From positions 1 through 64,000 of the forward strand of contig JAPTHR010000012.1 in assembly GCA_029228645.1 (NCBI GenBank): a DNA stretch of 64,000 nt. Reading direction: 5' to 3'. This DNA comes from Gammaproteobacteria bacterium Milos-ODIII6 (GTDB lineage: Bacteria; Pseudomonadota; Gammaproteobacteria; Chromatiales; Chromatiaceae). The notes under the pieces are model-generated. The model was not told the DNA's origin and did not search any database. It saw only the letters and a list, made by a program, of their open reading frames with translations. Made by a program: the position numbers and the translations under genes. Shown piece after piece: positions 6,753 to 15,435 of this stretch (position 1 is the first letter of the stretch; every line of letters begins with the position of its first letter).

Positions 6753-8951
6753 ATGGCCCACTCTTCGGTTGCACCCATTTCCCGCCTGCCGGTTCGCTTG
6801 CGCCGTCGCGACGGTCGAGTCACCCAGTTCGACAGCGGGCGGATCCTATCGGCCATCCAGCGAGCCGGTGCGGCCACCGGCGAGTACGGTGAAGAGGAAA
6901 CAAGACTGCTGACCTCCCAGGTCATCAAGGTACTCAGCCACGGCCGTTTCCCGGAGGGCATACCGGATGTGGAGCGGGTGCAAGACATCGTGGAGCAGAC
7001 CCTGATAACCGCCAATCACCTGGCTACCGCTCGCGCCTATATCGTCTACCGCGAGCAGCACGAAAAGCTGCGTCGTGACCGGCGCACTTTGGTGGACGTC
7101 AGCACCTCGGTGAACGAATATCTCGACCGGGCCGATTGGCGGGTCAGTGCCAATGCCAACCAGGGCTACTCGCTGGGCGGGTTGATCCTGAACACCTCGG
7201 GCAAGATGATCGCCAACTACTGGCTCAGCCATGTCTACCCTCCGGAGATCGGCCAGGCGCACCGCGAGGGCGACATCCATGTACACGACTTGGACATGCT
7301 GGCCGGCTACTGCGCCGGCTGGTCTCTCCGCACCCTGCTGCACGAGGGGCTCAACGGTGTACCGGGCAAAGTGGAGGCCGAGCCAGCGAAACACATGTCC
7401 TCTGCAGTGGGACAGATCGTCAATTTCCTCGGCACCCTGCAAAATGAGTGGGCAGGTGCCCAGGCCTTCAGTTCCTTCGACACCTACATGGCGCCCTTCG
7501 TGCGTAAGGACGGCCTGAGCTACCGACAGGTGCGCCAGTACATTCAGGAGTTGATCTACAACCTCAATGTGCCATCACGGTGGGGTACCCAGACACCGTT
7601 CACCAACCTGACCTTCGATTGGGTTTGCCCCGAGGACCTGCGCGAACAGATCCCGGTGATCGCCGGCGAGGAGATGTCTTTTCGCTACGGTGACCTGCAG
7701 ACAGAGATGGACATGATCAACCGCGCCTACATGGAGGTAATGACCACGGGCGACGCCAAGGGTCGGGTATTCACCTTTCCCATACCGACCTACAACATCA
7801 CGCCGGACTTCCCCTGGGAATCGGAAAATGCCGAGCGATTGTTCACCATGACCGCCAAGTACGGGCTGCCTTACTTCCAGAACTTCCTCAACTCCGAACT
7901 CAAGCCGAACATGGTGCGCTCCATGTGCTGCCGGCTACAGCTGGACCTGCGGGAACTACTCAAGCGCGGCAACGGCCTGTTCGGCTCCGCCGAACAGACT
8001 GGGTCGCTGGGAGTGGTGACCATCAATTGCGCACGCCTGGGTTACCTGCACAGGGGCGACGAGCCGGCACTGCTGGATCGCCTGGACCACCTGCTGGAGC
8101 TTGCCCGCAACAGCCTGGAGATCAAGCGCAAGGTGATCCAACGGCATATGGACGCTGGCCTTTTCCCGTACACCAAACGCTACCTGGGCACCCTGCGCAA
8201 TCATTTCTCCACCATCGGGGTGAACGGCATCAACGAACTGATCCGCAACTTCAGCGATGATGCCGAGGACATCACCAGCGACTGGGGCCACACCTTCGCC
8301 TGCCGCCTGCTGGATCACATCCGTGCCCGCATGGTCACATTCCAGGAGCAGACCGGCCACCTTTACAACCTGGAGGCCACCCCGGCGGAGGGCACCACCT
8401 ACCGGTTCGCCAAGGAAGACCGCAAACGTTTCCCCGACATCCTCCAGGCAGGCACCGGCGAACAGCCCTACTACACCAACAGTTCCCAGCTACCCGTCGG
8501 CTACACGGATGACCCCTTTCAGGCGCTGGAGATGCAGGAGGCCCTGCAGACCAGGTATACCGGCGGTACGGTGCTGCACCTATACCTCGGGGAACAGATA
8601 TCCAGCGCCGACGCCTGCAGGCGACTTGTGCGCCGGGCCCTGGAGAAATTCCGGCAGCCCTGTATAACCGTGACGCCCACCTTTTCCATCTGTCCGACCC
8701 ATGGGTATCTTGGTGGGGAACAGGAGTTCTGTCCCAAGTGCGATGACGCTCTGTTGGCAAACAAACAATCGCAGGAGCACGTCGTGCAGATCGAAGCCAT
8801 TGCACTGAAAGACGAAGAACGCACCCGCTGCGAGGTCTGGACACGGGTGATGGGCTACCATCGCCCAATCTCCGCCTGGAACACGGGCAAGCAGGCTGAG
8901 CATGCGGAGCGGCGCTACTTCACCGAACCGGGCTGCCCGGCGGCCGGCTGA
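6753..8951 (+). CDS. nrdD: Anaerobic (class III) ribonucleoside-triphosphate reductase
   Basis: This 732-residue glycyl-radical enzyme reduces ribonucleotides to deoxyribonucleotides without oxygen. An ATP-cone occupies residues ~12-105 (LRRRDGRVTQFDSGRILSAI). The catalytic barrel follows, with NVPSRWGTQTPFTN and the active-site region SMCCRLQLDL. A zinc site near the C-terminus uses C647, C660 and C663 (SICPTHGY...CPKCD). The radical loop is RVMGYHRP with Gly701. It starts at the ATG after AGGGGACCTATTC. The activase gene follows 7 bp downstream. An FNR site and NrdR-like boxes lie upstream, indicating oxygen- and nucleotide-responsive control. It implies growth at low or zero oxygen. Confidence 0.96.
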   Translation: MAHSSVAPISRLPVRLRRRDGRVTQFDSGRILSAIQRAGAATGEYGEEETRLLTSQVIKVLSHGRFPEGIPDVERVQDIVEQTLITANHLATARAYIVYREQHEKLRRDRRTLVDVSTSVNEYLDRADWRVSANANQGYSLGGLILNTSGKMIANYWLSHVYPPEIGQAHREGDIHVHDLDMLAGYCAGWSLRTLLHEGLNGVPGKVEAEPAKHMSSAVGQIVNFLGTLQNEWAGAQAFSSFDTYMAPFVRKDGLSYRQVRQYIQELIYNLNVPSRWGTQTPFTNLTFDWVCPEDLREQIPVIAGEEMSFRYGDLQTEMDMINRAYMEVMTTGDAKGRVFTFPIPTYNITPDFPWESENAERLFTMTAKYGLPYFQNFLNSELKPNMVRSMCCRLQLDLRELLKRGNGLFGSAEQTGSLGVVTINCARLGYLHRGDEPALLDRLDHLLELARNSLEIKRKVIQRHMDAGLFPYTKRYLGTLRNHFSTIGVNGINELIRNFSDDAEDITSDWGHTFACRLLDHIRARMVTFQEQTGHLYNLEATPAEGTTYRFAKEDRKRFPDILQAGTGEQPYYTNSSQLPVGYTDDPFQALEMQEALQTRYTGGTVLHLYLGEQISSADACRRLVRRALEKFRQPCITVTPTFSICPTHGYLGGEQEFCPKCDDALLANKQSQEHVVQIEAIALKDEERTRCEVWTRVMGYHRPISAWNTGKQAEHAERRYFTEPGCPAAG

Positions 8952-8958
8952 AGAGCTC

Positions 8959-9654
8959 ATGAGCCGACTAAAGGTGGGTGGGCTCACACGGCTCACCAGC
9001 ATAGACTACCCGGGTGAACTGGCGGCCGTGGTGTACTGCCAGGGGTGTCCCTGGCGCTGCCGTTACTGTCACAACCCCGATCTGCTGTCGCGGCAGCGCG
9101 GAGATGGCTATGACTGGGATGACGTACTGGCCTTCCTGAAACAACGCCGAGGACTTCTGGACGCCGTGGTGTTCTCGGGTGGCGAACCCACCTTGCAGGC
9201 CGGCCTGGCCGACGCGATCATCGAAGTACGCGAACTCGGTTTCAAGGTCGGGCTGCACAGCGCCGGTTGCTACCCGCGGCGGCTGGTAGACGTGCTGCCA
9301 CTGGTGGACTGGGTTGGCCTGGACATCAAGGCATCGCCCGAACGCTATCCGGCGACCACCGGGGTGGCCGGCAGTGGCAAGCGCGCCTGGCTCAGCCTGG
9401 AACTGTTGCTGAGCAGCAGCGTTCGCCACGAGGTGCGGGTGACCGTGCACGACGCTCTATTGCCGCGCGGTCAATTATCCCGCCTGCTGAATCGTTTGGT
9501 GGAGGCCGGCACGCAATTGATTGTGCTGCAGGCCTGCCGCTGGCACGAGGCCCTCGATGGCGGCATCGGCCGGGCATCCTGTGACTGGATCACGACGGAA
9601 CTGCTGGACCAAGCGGCGAATGGCCAGCCTGCGCAACTGCTCGTGCGCCCCTGA
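8959..9654 (+). CDS. nrdG: NrdD-activating radical SAM protein (NrdG2 type)
   Basis: The 231-residue protein starts MSRLKVGGLTRLTSIDYPGELAAV, typical of the second class of anaerobic ribonucleotide reductase activases. The radical-SAM cluster motif is C30-x3-C34-x2-C37 (CPWRCRYCHNPDLL), followed by VVFSGGEPTLQ, the SAM-binding glycine motif, and GLDIKASPERY. It cleaves SAM with a 4Fe-4S cluster and installs the glycyl radical in NrdD. The start at 8959 lies 7 bp after the nrdD stop and after GAAGAGCTC, so the two are co-translated. An earlier in-frame ATG at 8902 would overlap nrdD and is less likely. Confidence 0.92.
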   Translation: MSRLKVGGLTRLTSIDYPGELAAVVYCQGCPWRCRYCHNPDLLSRQRGDGYDWDDVLAFLKQRRGLLDAVVFSGGEPTLQAGLADAIIEVRELGFKVGLHSAGCYPRRLVDVLPLVDWVGLDIKASPERYPATTGVAGSGKRAWLSLELLLSSSVRHEVRVTVHDALLPRGQLSRLLNRLVEAGTQLIVLQACRWHEALDGGIGRASCDWITTELLDQAANGQPAQLLVRP

Positions 9655-9678
9655 CCGACATAAAAAAAGGGGACGCAT

Positions 9679-9900
9679 CTATTGAACGGCCCACCAAGTT
9701 GATTTCGGCCTACCACGACTACGCCGCTCAATCTCGTCGACAAAACGCTGGTTGCCGGTCAGTTGGTTACGCGACCACGCCGAGCGAAACAACGCGATCT
9801 CCTGATCCGTTGCCCCTTGCCGCACATACACCTGATAGCGTACTCGACGCTGCGCTTCATCATAGGCCAGCCCCAGGTGGCTGGCATCCCGATCCAACAA
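9679..9900 (-). pseudogene. C-terminal remnant of REP-associated (Y1) transposase
   Basis: On the minus strand the last ~70 codons read SHLGLAYDEAQRRVRYQVYV...DQEIALFRSAWSRNQLTG then NQRFVDEIERRSRGRPKS. This matches the C-terminal tail of Y1/RAYT-type transposases. The catalytic N-terminal part (HUH motif and tyrosine) is absent, so the gene is broken; the upstream boundary is approximate. Just beyond its 3' end is AAAAAAAGGGGACGCATCT (9662 onward), a G-rich motif often linked to such transposases. Confidence 0.65.
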
Positions 9901-9925
9901 GCCACGCCCAGCCCTTCGCGGGCAC

Positions 9926-9946
9926 CTGTCAGCATTCTTTACACCC
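9926..9946. repeat. Direct repeat copy A near transposase remnant
   Basis: CTGTCAGCATTCTTTACACC matches the copy at 9995-10015 in 17 of 20 positions. The two are 69 bp apart and on the same strand. They may be the ends or scars of a lost mobile element. Confidence 0.45.
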
Positions 9947-9994
9947 TCGGACGGCTGATAGTCCGGTCTTGGCCGATCACTGCCCTTATGGGGT

Positions 9995-10015
9995 CTCTCA
10001 GGAATCTTTACACCT
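9995..10015. repeat. Direct repeat copy B near transposase remnant
   Basis: CTCTCAGGAATCTTTACACC is the partner of the copy at 9926-9946. The interval 9655-10111 holds no intact gene, only the transposase remnant and these repeats. Confidence 0.45.
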
Positions 10016-10111
10016 ACAAACGCGTGACCGTATGCTTTTAGCCGATCAGCGACCGTCTCCGCCGCTCGCATTTCAACAGCTGAGCGGCCTTGGCCGCGAA
10101 GAAAATGGACA

Positions 10112-10702
10112 TTACTGCGCGCCGGTGACTCCGGCGGTCAGCGTGAAGCGCATGGCCTCCTCCATGTTCATATCGAGGGGGCGTACTGCGCTGCGCGGCA
10201 TTAATATCGCATACCCACCAATCATGTAGCTCAGGGGCATATATACCAGCACGCAGTCGTCCCCCTGAAAATCCTCCGGCAGACGTTCCGGTACCGCCTG
10301 TGTAACGAAACCGATCATCTGCATGCCGGTTTCTCCAATCGATACCGCCACGACCTGCTGGAACTCAGCTCTTCTGGCGGGAGAGAAATAGTCGAGAAAG
10401 TCGCGAATGGATCGATACACTGTTTTGATCACGGGTACGTGGTAAAGCACCTCCTCTCCCCAGGCAAACAGTCGCTGCACCACGTAGGCATGCATCAGCA
10501 CGCCAACCAAAAACACGACCAGCAGGCCTGCAATCGTGCCCATACCTGGCCAGTACAGATTTTCCGGCAGCACCAGTCGAATTACGTTACCCAGCGCAGT
10601 CTCCGTCGAGACCACCAGCCAGTAGAGAAGATAAAGTGTGAGTACGACCGGCAGGATGGTGATGAGGCCGGTAAGAAATGTTTTGCTCATGGATTTCAGC
10701 AT
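10112..10702 (-). CDS. DUF502 family membrane protein
   Basis: The 196-residue protein has two hydrophobic segments near the N-terminus (FLTGLITILPVVLTLYLLYWLVV and IAGLLVVFLVGVLMH). These are followed by the DUF502 hallmarks VPVIKTVYRSIRDFLDYF, GFVTQ and VYMPLSYMIGGYAILMP. Members are inner-membrane proteins of unknown function. The ATG at 10702 has a good ribosome-binding site (AGGGAGGTGTTCG). An upstream ATG at 10840 would add 46 residues that read through a hairpin and look non-coding. It is flanked on both sides by repeat-rich DNA. Confidence 0.88.
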   Translation of the reverse strand: MLKSMSKTFLTGLITILPVVLTLYLLYWLVVSTETALGNVIRLVLPENLYWPGMGTIAGLLVVFLVGVLMHAYVVQRLFAWGEEVLYHVPVIKTVYRSIRDFLDYFSPARRAEFQQVVAVSIGETGMQMIGFVTQAVPERLPEDFQGDDCVLVYMPLSYMIGGYAILMPRSAVRPLDMNMEEAMRFTLTAGVTGAQ

Positions 10703-10730
10703 CGAACACCTCCCTGGAAGGGAAAAAGGA

Positions 10731-10805
10731 AAAAGGGGACGGAGGAAATTTCTTGGATCTTCGAAGCGGTCCAAGGAGTTGAATAATACCTCCGTCCCCT
10801 TTCCC
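10731..10805. repeat. REP-like imperfect palindrome
   Basis: The left arm AAAAGGGGACGGAGG (from 10731) is complementary to the right arm CCTCCGTCCCCTTT (ends near 10803). An inner pair TTGGA/TCCAA surrounds a small CTTCGAAG palindrome. The two-level stem just upstream of the DUF502 start resembles a REP/BIME-type element. The transposase remnant about 1 kb away has a related GGGGACG motif at its end. Confidence 0.6.
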
Positions 10806-11039
10806 TTGATCGTGGCGGCCGGGCTGGTGCTAGTGGGCATCGGCTGCGCGCGGAAAAGGGAGCCCGCCGGAGTTCAGGGTTGAGATATCCGCAACTTCCG
10901 CTCTGGCCGTTCTGCAACCGAAGGAGACATTGGTCTCGCCGCCCAAGAAATCACTGCACACCATTCGGAACATGGACCCAACGGGCCTCGGAACAGCGCG
11001 CTGCGCTTCAGGCAACAGCTCCGCCGTTCCCGCTGACCG

Positions 11040-12305
11040 TCAAAAGAAATACCTGAAACGCACTTCCAGGCGGCTGTCGTTCTGTTTTTCGCCGAATTCG
11101 CTCTGCGCATCGCCGTGCAGCCAGGCCAGGCGGGCGCGTAACTCCGTGTCCTTGAAGCCGGTATAAATCACCTCCGGAATCACGGAAAAACTGCCATCCT
11201 GCAGGTTGACGATGTTGCTCAGGGCTGCTGTAACGTACACCAGGTCAAACGGGTCCTTGCTGCTGGCACGCAGGTACAGGTAGTCCCGGCCCGGGTTAGG
11301 CGCGCCGAACCCGGCATTCCGTGCCGCAATTGCCGCCGAGAACGTTGCCGGGTCAGTGACAGGGTTAACCTGCGCCAGCGCAAGAAAATGGGACAACTGC
11401 TCGTCGTCGTATCCCGCGCCGTTATGGTAGTACTCGGCGATCCAGGTGATATCCGACTCGGTGAGGTAACGTACACCCAGCAAAGCACGCACACTGTCGC
11501 GGGTGCGCCGACTCAAACGGCCGGATGCATCCAGCACAGCCTGCGGCTGATCGTCCAGGTAGGCGAATTCGCCGTGCACCTCGATGTTACTGCTGAGGTT
11601 GAGTGAAAAGTCAAAGCCGTAACGTGCGCTGCGGCTGCCCTGCGGCATGGCATACAGGTCGATATCGGTGTCGCGGTAGAGAAGGTACAAGCGTGCGGCA
11701 AAGTTCAGATCCTCGCGCGCGGAGAAATCGCCGTTCCATTCGTTGCCGACCGGCAGCAGTACAGGTGTGAACGCCACTGTCTTCAAGTTACCGTCGAAAC
11801 TTCTTACCCAGTCCCCGGTCGCCATGACATAGCCTTCGCGGGAGAGATCGGGATCGTTCGGATCTTTCGCCCGTTCGACAAAACCCACCGGATTCCATGC
11901 GTAGCCCTTGCCCCACTTCAGGGCGCGCTTACCCAGTTCCAGGGTGAGGCTGTCGCTGGGCCGCACGGCGTAGTAAAACTCCTGCATGAGTGCCTGAGCG
12001 CTGCTGGACAGGTTGTCTTCGCGCTTCTGCACCTGGGCCCGGGCATGAAGTGAGGCATCGTCGAAACGGTAAAGCCCTTCCAGTTGCGCAAGCACTGTCA
12101 GGCGCTGCAGGCTTTGCGGCTGCCCGGGATCACGCAAATTGAGGTTGTACAGTGCGGCGTCGCGATCTAGCCAAGCCTGTTCCCCGGTCATTTCCAGGTG
12201 GCCTTTCCACTCGTAGGGCTTCTTGCGGTAACTGCCAAGATCGAAACTGAAGTCGTTCGCCTGCGCCGAAAGTGCGGCACACAGCAGCAACCAGGGCCAC
12301 CTCAC
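11040..12305 (-). CDS. Outer-membrane beta-barrel protein of ABC operon
   Basis: The 421-residue protein has a short signal peptide (MRWPWLLLCAALSAQA) and then alternating amphipathic strands rich in aromatic residues. It ends RLEVRFRYFF, with the terminal phenylalanine needed for barrel insertion by BAM. The strand pattern (SLTLELGKRALKWGKGYAWNPVGF and the like) fits a porin-like barrel. It starts with GTG at 12305, sharing GTGA with the stop of the LolA-like gene upstream, so the two are translationally coupled. As last gene of an ATPase-permease-LolA-like operon it may be the outer-membrane destination of that system. No substrate can be named. Confidence 0.78.
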   Translation of the reverse strand: MRWPWLLLCAALSAQANDFSFDLGSYRKKPYEWKGHLEMTGEQAWLDRDAALYNLNLRDPGQPQSLQRLTVLAQLEGLYRFDDASLHARAQVQKREDNLSSSAQALMQEFYYAVRPSDSLTLELGKRALKWGKGYAWNPVGFVERAKDPNDPDLSREGYVMATGDWVRSFDGNLKTVAFTPVLLPVGNEWNGDFSAREDLNFAARLYLLYRDTDIDLYAMPQGSRSARYGFDFSLNLSSNIEVHGEFAYLDDQPQAVLDASGRLSRRTRDSVRALLGVRYLTESDITWIAEYYHNGAGYDDEQLSHFLALAQVNPVTDPATFSAAIAARNAGFGAPNPGRDYLYLRASSKDPFDLVYVTAALSNIVNLQDGSFSVIPEVIYTGFKDTELRARLAWLHGDAQSEFGEKQNDSRLEVRFRYFF

Positions 12306-13048
12306 TGACGCAGCTCACCCACCCGCGGCATGTAATTGAGGGTAAATACCTCGTCGCTGAGGTCGCGCTCACGGATACCATCGAACAACATGACGGACTT
12401 GTAACCCTTGTACAACGGGCTGTCGGTCTCGAGCATGGCCGGGCGCACGATACCGTTCCCGAAGTCCTTGAGCTTGCTGTAGTGCAGGGTCTTGATCAGC
12501 AGACCGCTCGCGGCATAGGCTTCGATCTTCAACGGCACGCGCGCCTTCTTGTCCACCCACATCTTCAAGCTGTCATACGCAACACTGCCGCTCCTTGCCT
12601 TGAGCTCGAGAACGTACAGCCCTTCTTCCTCGGTCAGCGATTCGGCGTTGTACTCGGTGCTGTAATCCAGGCGCAGCAGGTCGGAATTATTGAACACGCC
12701 ACCGACCACCGACTGCAGGCTGGTAATCCGGATCGGCTTGCCCACATTGGGGATGTACAGCCACATGTTCTCGCCCTGGCGCAGGCTGCTGCGGCCCTTC
12801 TCGCTCGGCGGATCGAGAAACAGGGCAACCACGTTCTCCTGGCCCTTCTTGACCGTGTACAGCACGAACTCCTTGCGATTGCCATCCGGCTCGATGTTGA
12901 CCAGCTTGCGGTACATCTCGTAGGACTCAGGCTGCAACCTGCGGTCAATATCCAGCAGCAGCGCATTGCCATCCTGCGCCATCGCCGGTTGCACCAGCAA
13001 GCAGGCGACAAGGGTGAGAGTCTTGAATCGGGAGCGCAGATCAAACAT
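12302..13048 (-). CDS. LolA-like outer-membrane lipoprotein-sorting protein
   Basis: The 248-residue exported protein has the signal peptide MFDLRSRFKTLTLVACLLVQPAMA. It matches the 'outer membrane lipoprotein-sorting protein' family (LolA/LolB fold, DUF4292-like). Characteristic segments are GQENVVALFLDPPSEKGRSS, MWLYIPNVGKPIRI, SVVGGVFNNSDLLRLDY and YVLELKARSGSVAYDSLKMWVD. It presumably shuttles a lipidic or hydrophobic cargo across the periplasm. The ATG at 13048 overlaps the permease stop by 8 bp and the gene is coupled to the barrel gene by GTGA. It is a paralogue-type protein, not the housekeeping lolA. Confidence 0.85.
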   Translation of the reverse strand: MFDLRSRFKTLTLVACLLVQPAMAQDGNALLLDIDRRLQPESYEMYRKLVNIEPDGNRKEFVLYTVKKGQENVVALFLDPPSEKGRSSLRQGENMWLYIPNVGKPIRITSLQSVVGGVFNNSDLLRLDYSTEYNAESLTEEEGLYVLELKARSGSVAYDSLKMWVDKKARVPLKIEAYAASGLLIKTLHYSKLKDFGNGIVRPAMLETDSPLYKGYKSVMLFDGIRERDLSDEVFTLNYMPRVGELRQ

Positions 13049-14285
13049 GTCGCAATGCCTCGATAGGGTCCATACGAGAAGCTTTCCAGGCCGGTTGCAG
13101 GCTGGCCAGAACAGCGCCAAAGATAACCATCAGGGAGGCAAACACGACATCCTTGAAGGCGATCACGGGATATAACACCAAGCCGCTCTGGCGACCGAAA
13201 TCAAACGTGATCTGCACCTGTTGCAGAACAAGCACAACAATCACGCTGAGGAGCACACCGATCGCGGCGCCGAGGATGCCAAGCAGCAGGCCCTCGATAA
13301 CGAACAACTGCAGGATGCTGCCAGGCTGGGTTCCCATCGCCGCGATGGTGCCGATCTCGCGAATACGTTCGTACACCGCCATGATCATCACGTTCATTAC
13401 GCTGATCAATACGATAGAGACCAGCATGATCTTGATGAAAAGGGTCATCAGGTCGATCATCTTGGCGATATTGGCAAACGGCGACAGCTTGTCCCAGCCG
13501 TGCATCTCGAACGCCGGTTTCCCCTGCTGGTTCCTCAGTTCGCCGAGGGTTCCCTGTAAATCCTTGAGCAACGCATCCAGGGTCTCCGGCGACTTCAGGC
13601 GGACCGCGATCTCGCTGACTTCGTTTTCATCCATGCGCAGCAATGCGCGCGCATCATCGATGTGCAGGTAACCATCACGCCCACCGGGGCCGGAAACCCC
13701 TTCCAGCACGCCCTGCACCACGAAGTTGATCCCGTTGACCGAACCATCCTTGTTGGTTGCCACCAGCACCACCGCGTCGCCGGTTTTCACACTCAGGCCC
13801 TTGGCAATCAGTTCCGGTATCAGGATCTTGCCGCGTTCCACCAGGTTGTCGGCGTTGCCTTCGATCACCCGCTTGGGCAGTTCCGGGCAAGTCGCTTTCT
13901 CACGCTCGGGGTCGACCCCGTTGAGCCGCACACTGGTGGTCTGCGCGAAGTTGCTGAACATGGCACCGAGCTTGACCCGCGGGGACCAGGCCTCTATCTC
14001 GTCGCGTTCCGCAAAAACCTCTTCGACCTTCTCCAGCATGCGCGGCTTCATATTGAGGTTGAGCGGCAGGCTGTCGATGGAAGAGACGTAACCCTTCTTG
14101 TGAATCTGCAGGTGCCCCAGCATCGAATCGGTAATCTGTCCCACCATCATCTGCTTGAACGAGCCCGAGGTACTGACGAACAACAGCATCGCCACCACGC
14201 CAAGGGTAATCAGCAGGGTCGTCAGCAGGGTGCGGCGACGGTAACGCAACAGGTTGCGGGCCGCGATCTTGAGCAGCTTAAGCAT
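13041..14285 (-). CDS. ABC transporter permease, MacB/LolE (FtsX) type
   Basis: The 414-residue protein begins [37 protein letters not shown], the first membrane helix of FtsX/MacB-type permeases. A ~240-residue periplasmic domain follows, then three C-terminal helices (IMLVSIVLISVMNVMIMAVYERIREIGTIAAMG, LFVIEGLLLGILGAAIGVLL, VVFASLMVIFGAVLASLQP) and PAWKASRMDPIEALRHV. Such permeases act as mechanotransmitters rather than channels, powering release of lipoproteins or other cargo. Start at 14285 overlaps the ATPase end by 8 bp; the longer start at 14306 is within the ATPase gene. Confidence 0.92.
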   Translation of the reverse strand: MLKLLKIAARNLLRYRRRTLLTTLLITLGVVAMLLFVSTSGSFKQMMVGQITDSMLGHLQIHKKGYVSSIDSLPLNLNMKPRMLEKVEEVFAERDEIEAWSPRVKLGAMFSNFAQTTSVRLNGVDPEREKATCPELPKRVIEGNADNLVERGKILIPELIAKGLSVKTGDAVVLVATNKDGSVNGINFVVQGVLEGVSGPGGRDGYLHIDDARALLRMDENEVSEIAVRLKSPETLDALLKDLQGTLGELRNQQGKPAFEMHGWDKLSPFANIAKMIDLMTLFIKIMLVSIVLISVMNVMIMAVYERIREIGTIAAMGTQPGSILQLFVIEGLLLGILGAAIGVLLSVIVVLVLQQVQITFDFGRQSGLVLYPVIAFKDVVFASLMVIFGAVLASLQPAWKASRMDPIEALRHV

Positions 14286-14970
14286 TGCTGCCCCCCTCGC
14301 GGGCAACCCGGCCGTCTTCCAGGGTGAAGATTACCTCGGCCGCTTCCATGATCTTGGGATCGTGGGTAGAGAAGATAAAGGTCGTCTCAAACTCGTCACG
14401 CATGCGCTTCATCAGGTTGATGATGCGGTATGCCGTCTGGTGATCCAGGTTGGCTGTCGGTTCGTCCGCCAGGATCAGCCGGGCGTTGGTCGCCAGCGCC
14501 CGCGCCACCGCCACGCGCTGTTTCTGCCCGCCGGACAACTGGTGCGGATACTTGTCGGCCTGCGCAGTGATATCGACCGCCTCGAGCATCTCGCTGACCC
14601 GCTGACGCCGCTTGGCCACCGGCCAGTTCTGCACCAGCAACAGCGGATACTCCACATTCTCCGCCACCGTCAGCACGGGGATCAGGTTGAAATCCTGGAA
14701 GATGAAGCCGATATGCTGGCCGCGAAACTGCGCTGCCGCCTTACGGTCCAGTCCGGACACATCGGTCCCAGCCACGCTGAGCGTGCCCGCGCTCGGATGA
14801 TCGAGGCATCCGATCATGTTGAGCAGCGTACTCTTGCCGCTACCGGAAGGGCCGACAAACGACACGAACGAAGCCGGATCGATGGTGAAATCGGCTCCCT
14901 GGATCGCGTGCACCTCGACCTCCCCTACCTCGTAGGTCTTCTCCACATTCCTTGCACTGACCAGCGCCAT
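14278..14970 (-). CDS. ABC transporter ATP-binding protein, LolD/MacB type
   Basis: The 230-residue ATPase has Walker [10 protein letters not shown] (about residues 40-48), [20 protein letters not shown], the signature [15 protein letters not shown], Walker [13 protein letters not shown] and the switch histidine FSTHD. It energises the adjacent FtsX-type permease at the inner membrane. The ATG at 14970 follows AGGAGCCACC. Upstream in-frame codons to 15174 lack similarity to the family and are excluded. It is the first gene of a four-gene operon with permease, LolA-like protein and outer-membrane barrel. Confidence 0.93.
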   Translation of the reverse strand: MALVSARNVEKTYEVGEVEVHAIQGADFTIDPASFVSFVGPSGSGKSTLLNMIGCLDHPSAGTLSVAGTDVSGLDRKAAAQFRGQHIGFIFQDFNLIPVLTVAENVEYPLLLVQNWPVAKRRQRVSEMLEAVDITAQADKYPHQLSGGQKQRVAVARALATNARLILADEPTANLDHQTAYRIINLMKRMRDEFETTFIFSTHDPKIMEAAEVIFTLEDGRVAREGGSNA

Positions 14971-15435
14971 GGTGGCTCCTGAACGCGTTGCACGAAGGGT
15001 GAATACTGCACCCACGCCATTATCTGGACAAGCCGAAGATGATCCGGAAAAAGGTGGTGCTTTGGCGTAACGGCGTGCGCATGCGACGACGGGGTCTGGC
15101 CTTGTTCCGCGCTCTAAGCCATCGCTACAGCATCGGGTTTTACAACATTGTAGGCACAGGACAATGCCCGACAAAGCCGTGTTCCCAGGCTGTGGTTGTT
15201 GACCCTCATGATCGAGGCCGTCGCCTCGAAATTACTTTACTATCGACCCGGTAGGCGGGAACCGCGCGCGGTGAAACAACGACCGAAACCCTATGCGCTA
15301 CTGACGGCCCCTCGACACCACATGAAAGACAAACCCCACCGGGGTCGATAACGTGCAGAAAGCGCCTGAGTCAGTAACATTCCGGCCTGCCCCAGCTTTT
15401 CCATTCGGACACAGCCGAATAAACGCGGGTCGCGC
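14971..15435. other. Divergent intergenic region
   Basis: About 465 bp separates the ABC operon from the glycosyltransferase gene on the other strand. It should contain both promoters. No recognisable protein, RNA or strong operator was found. Confidence 0.5.
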
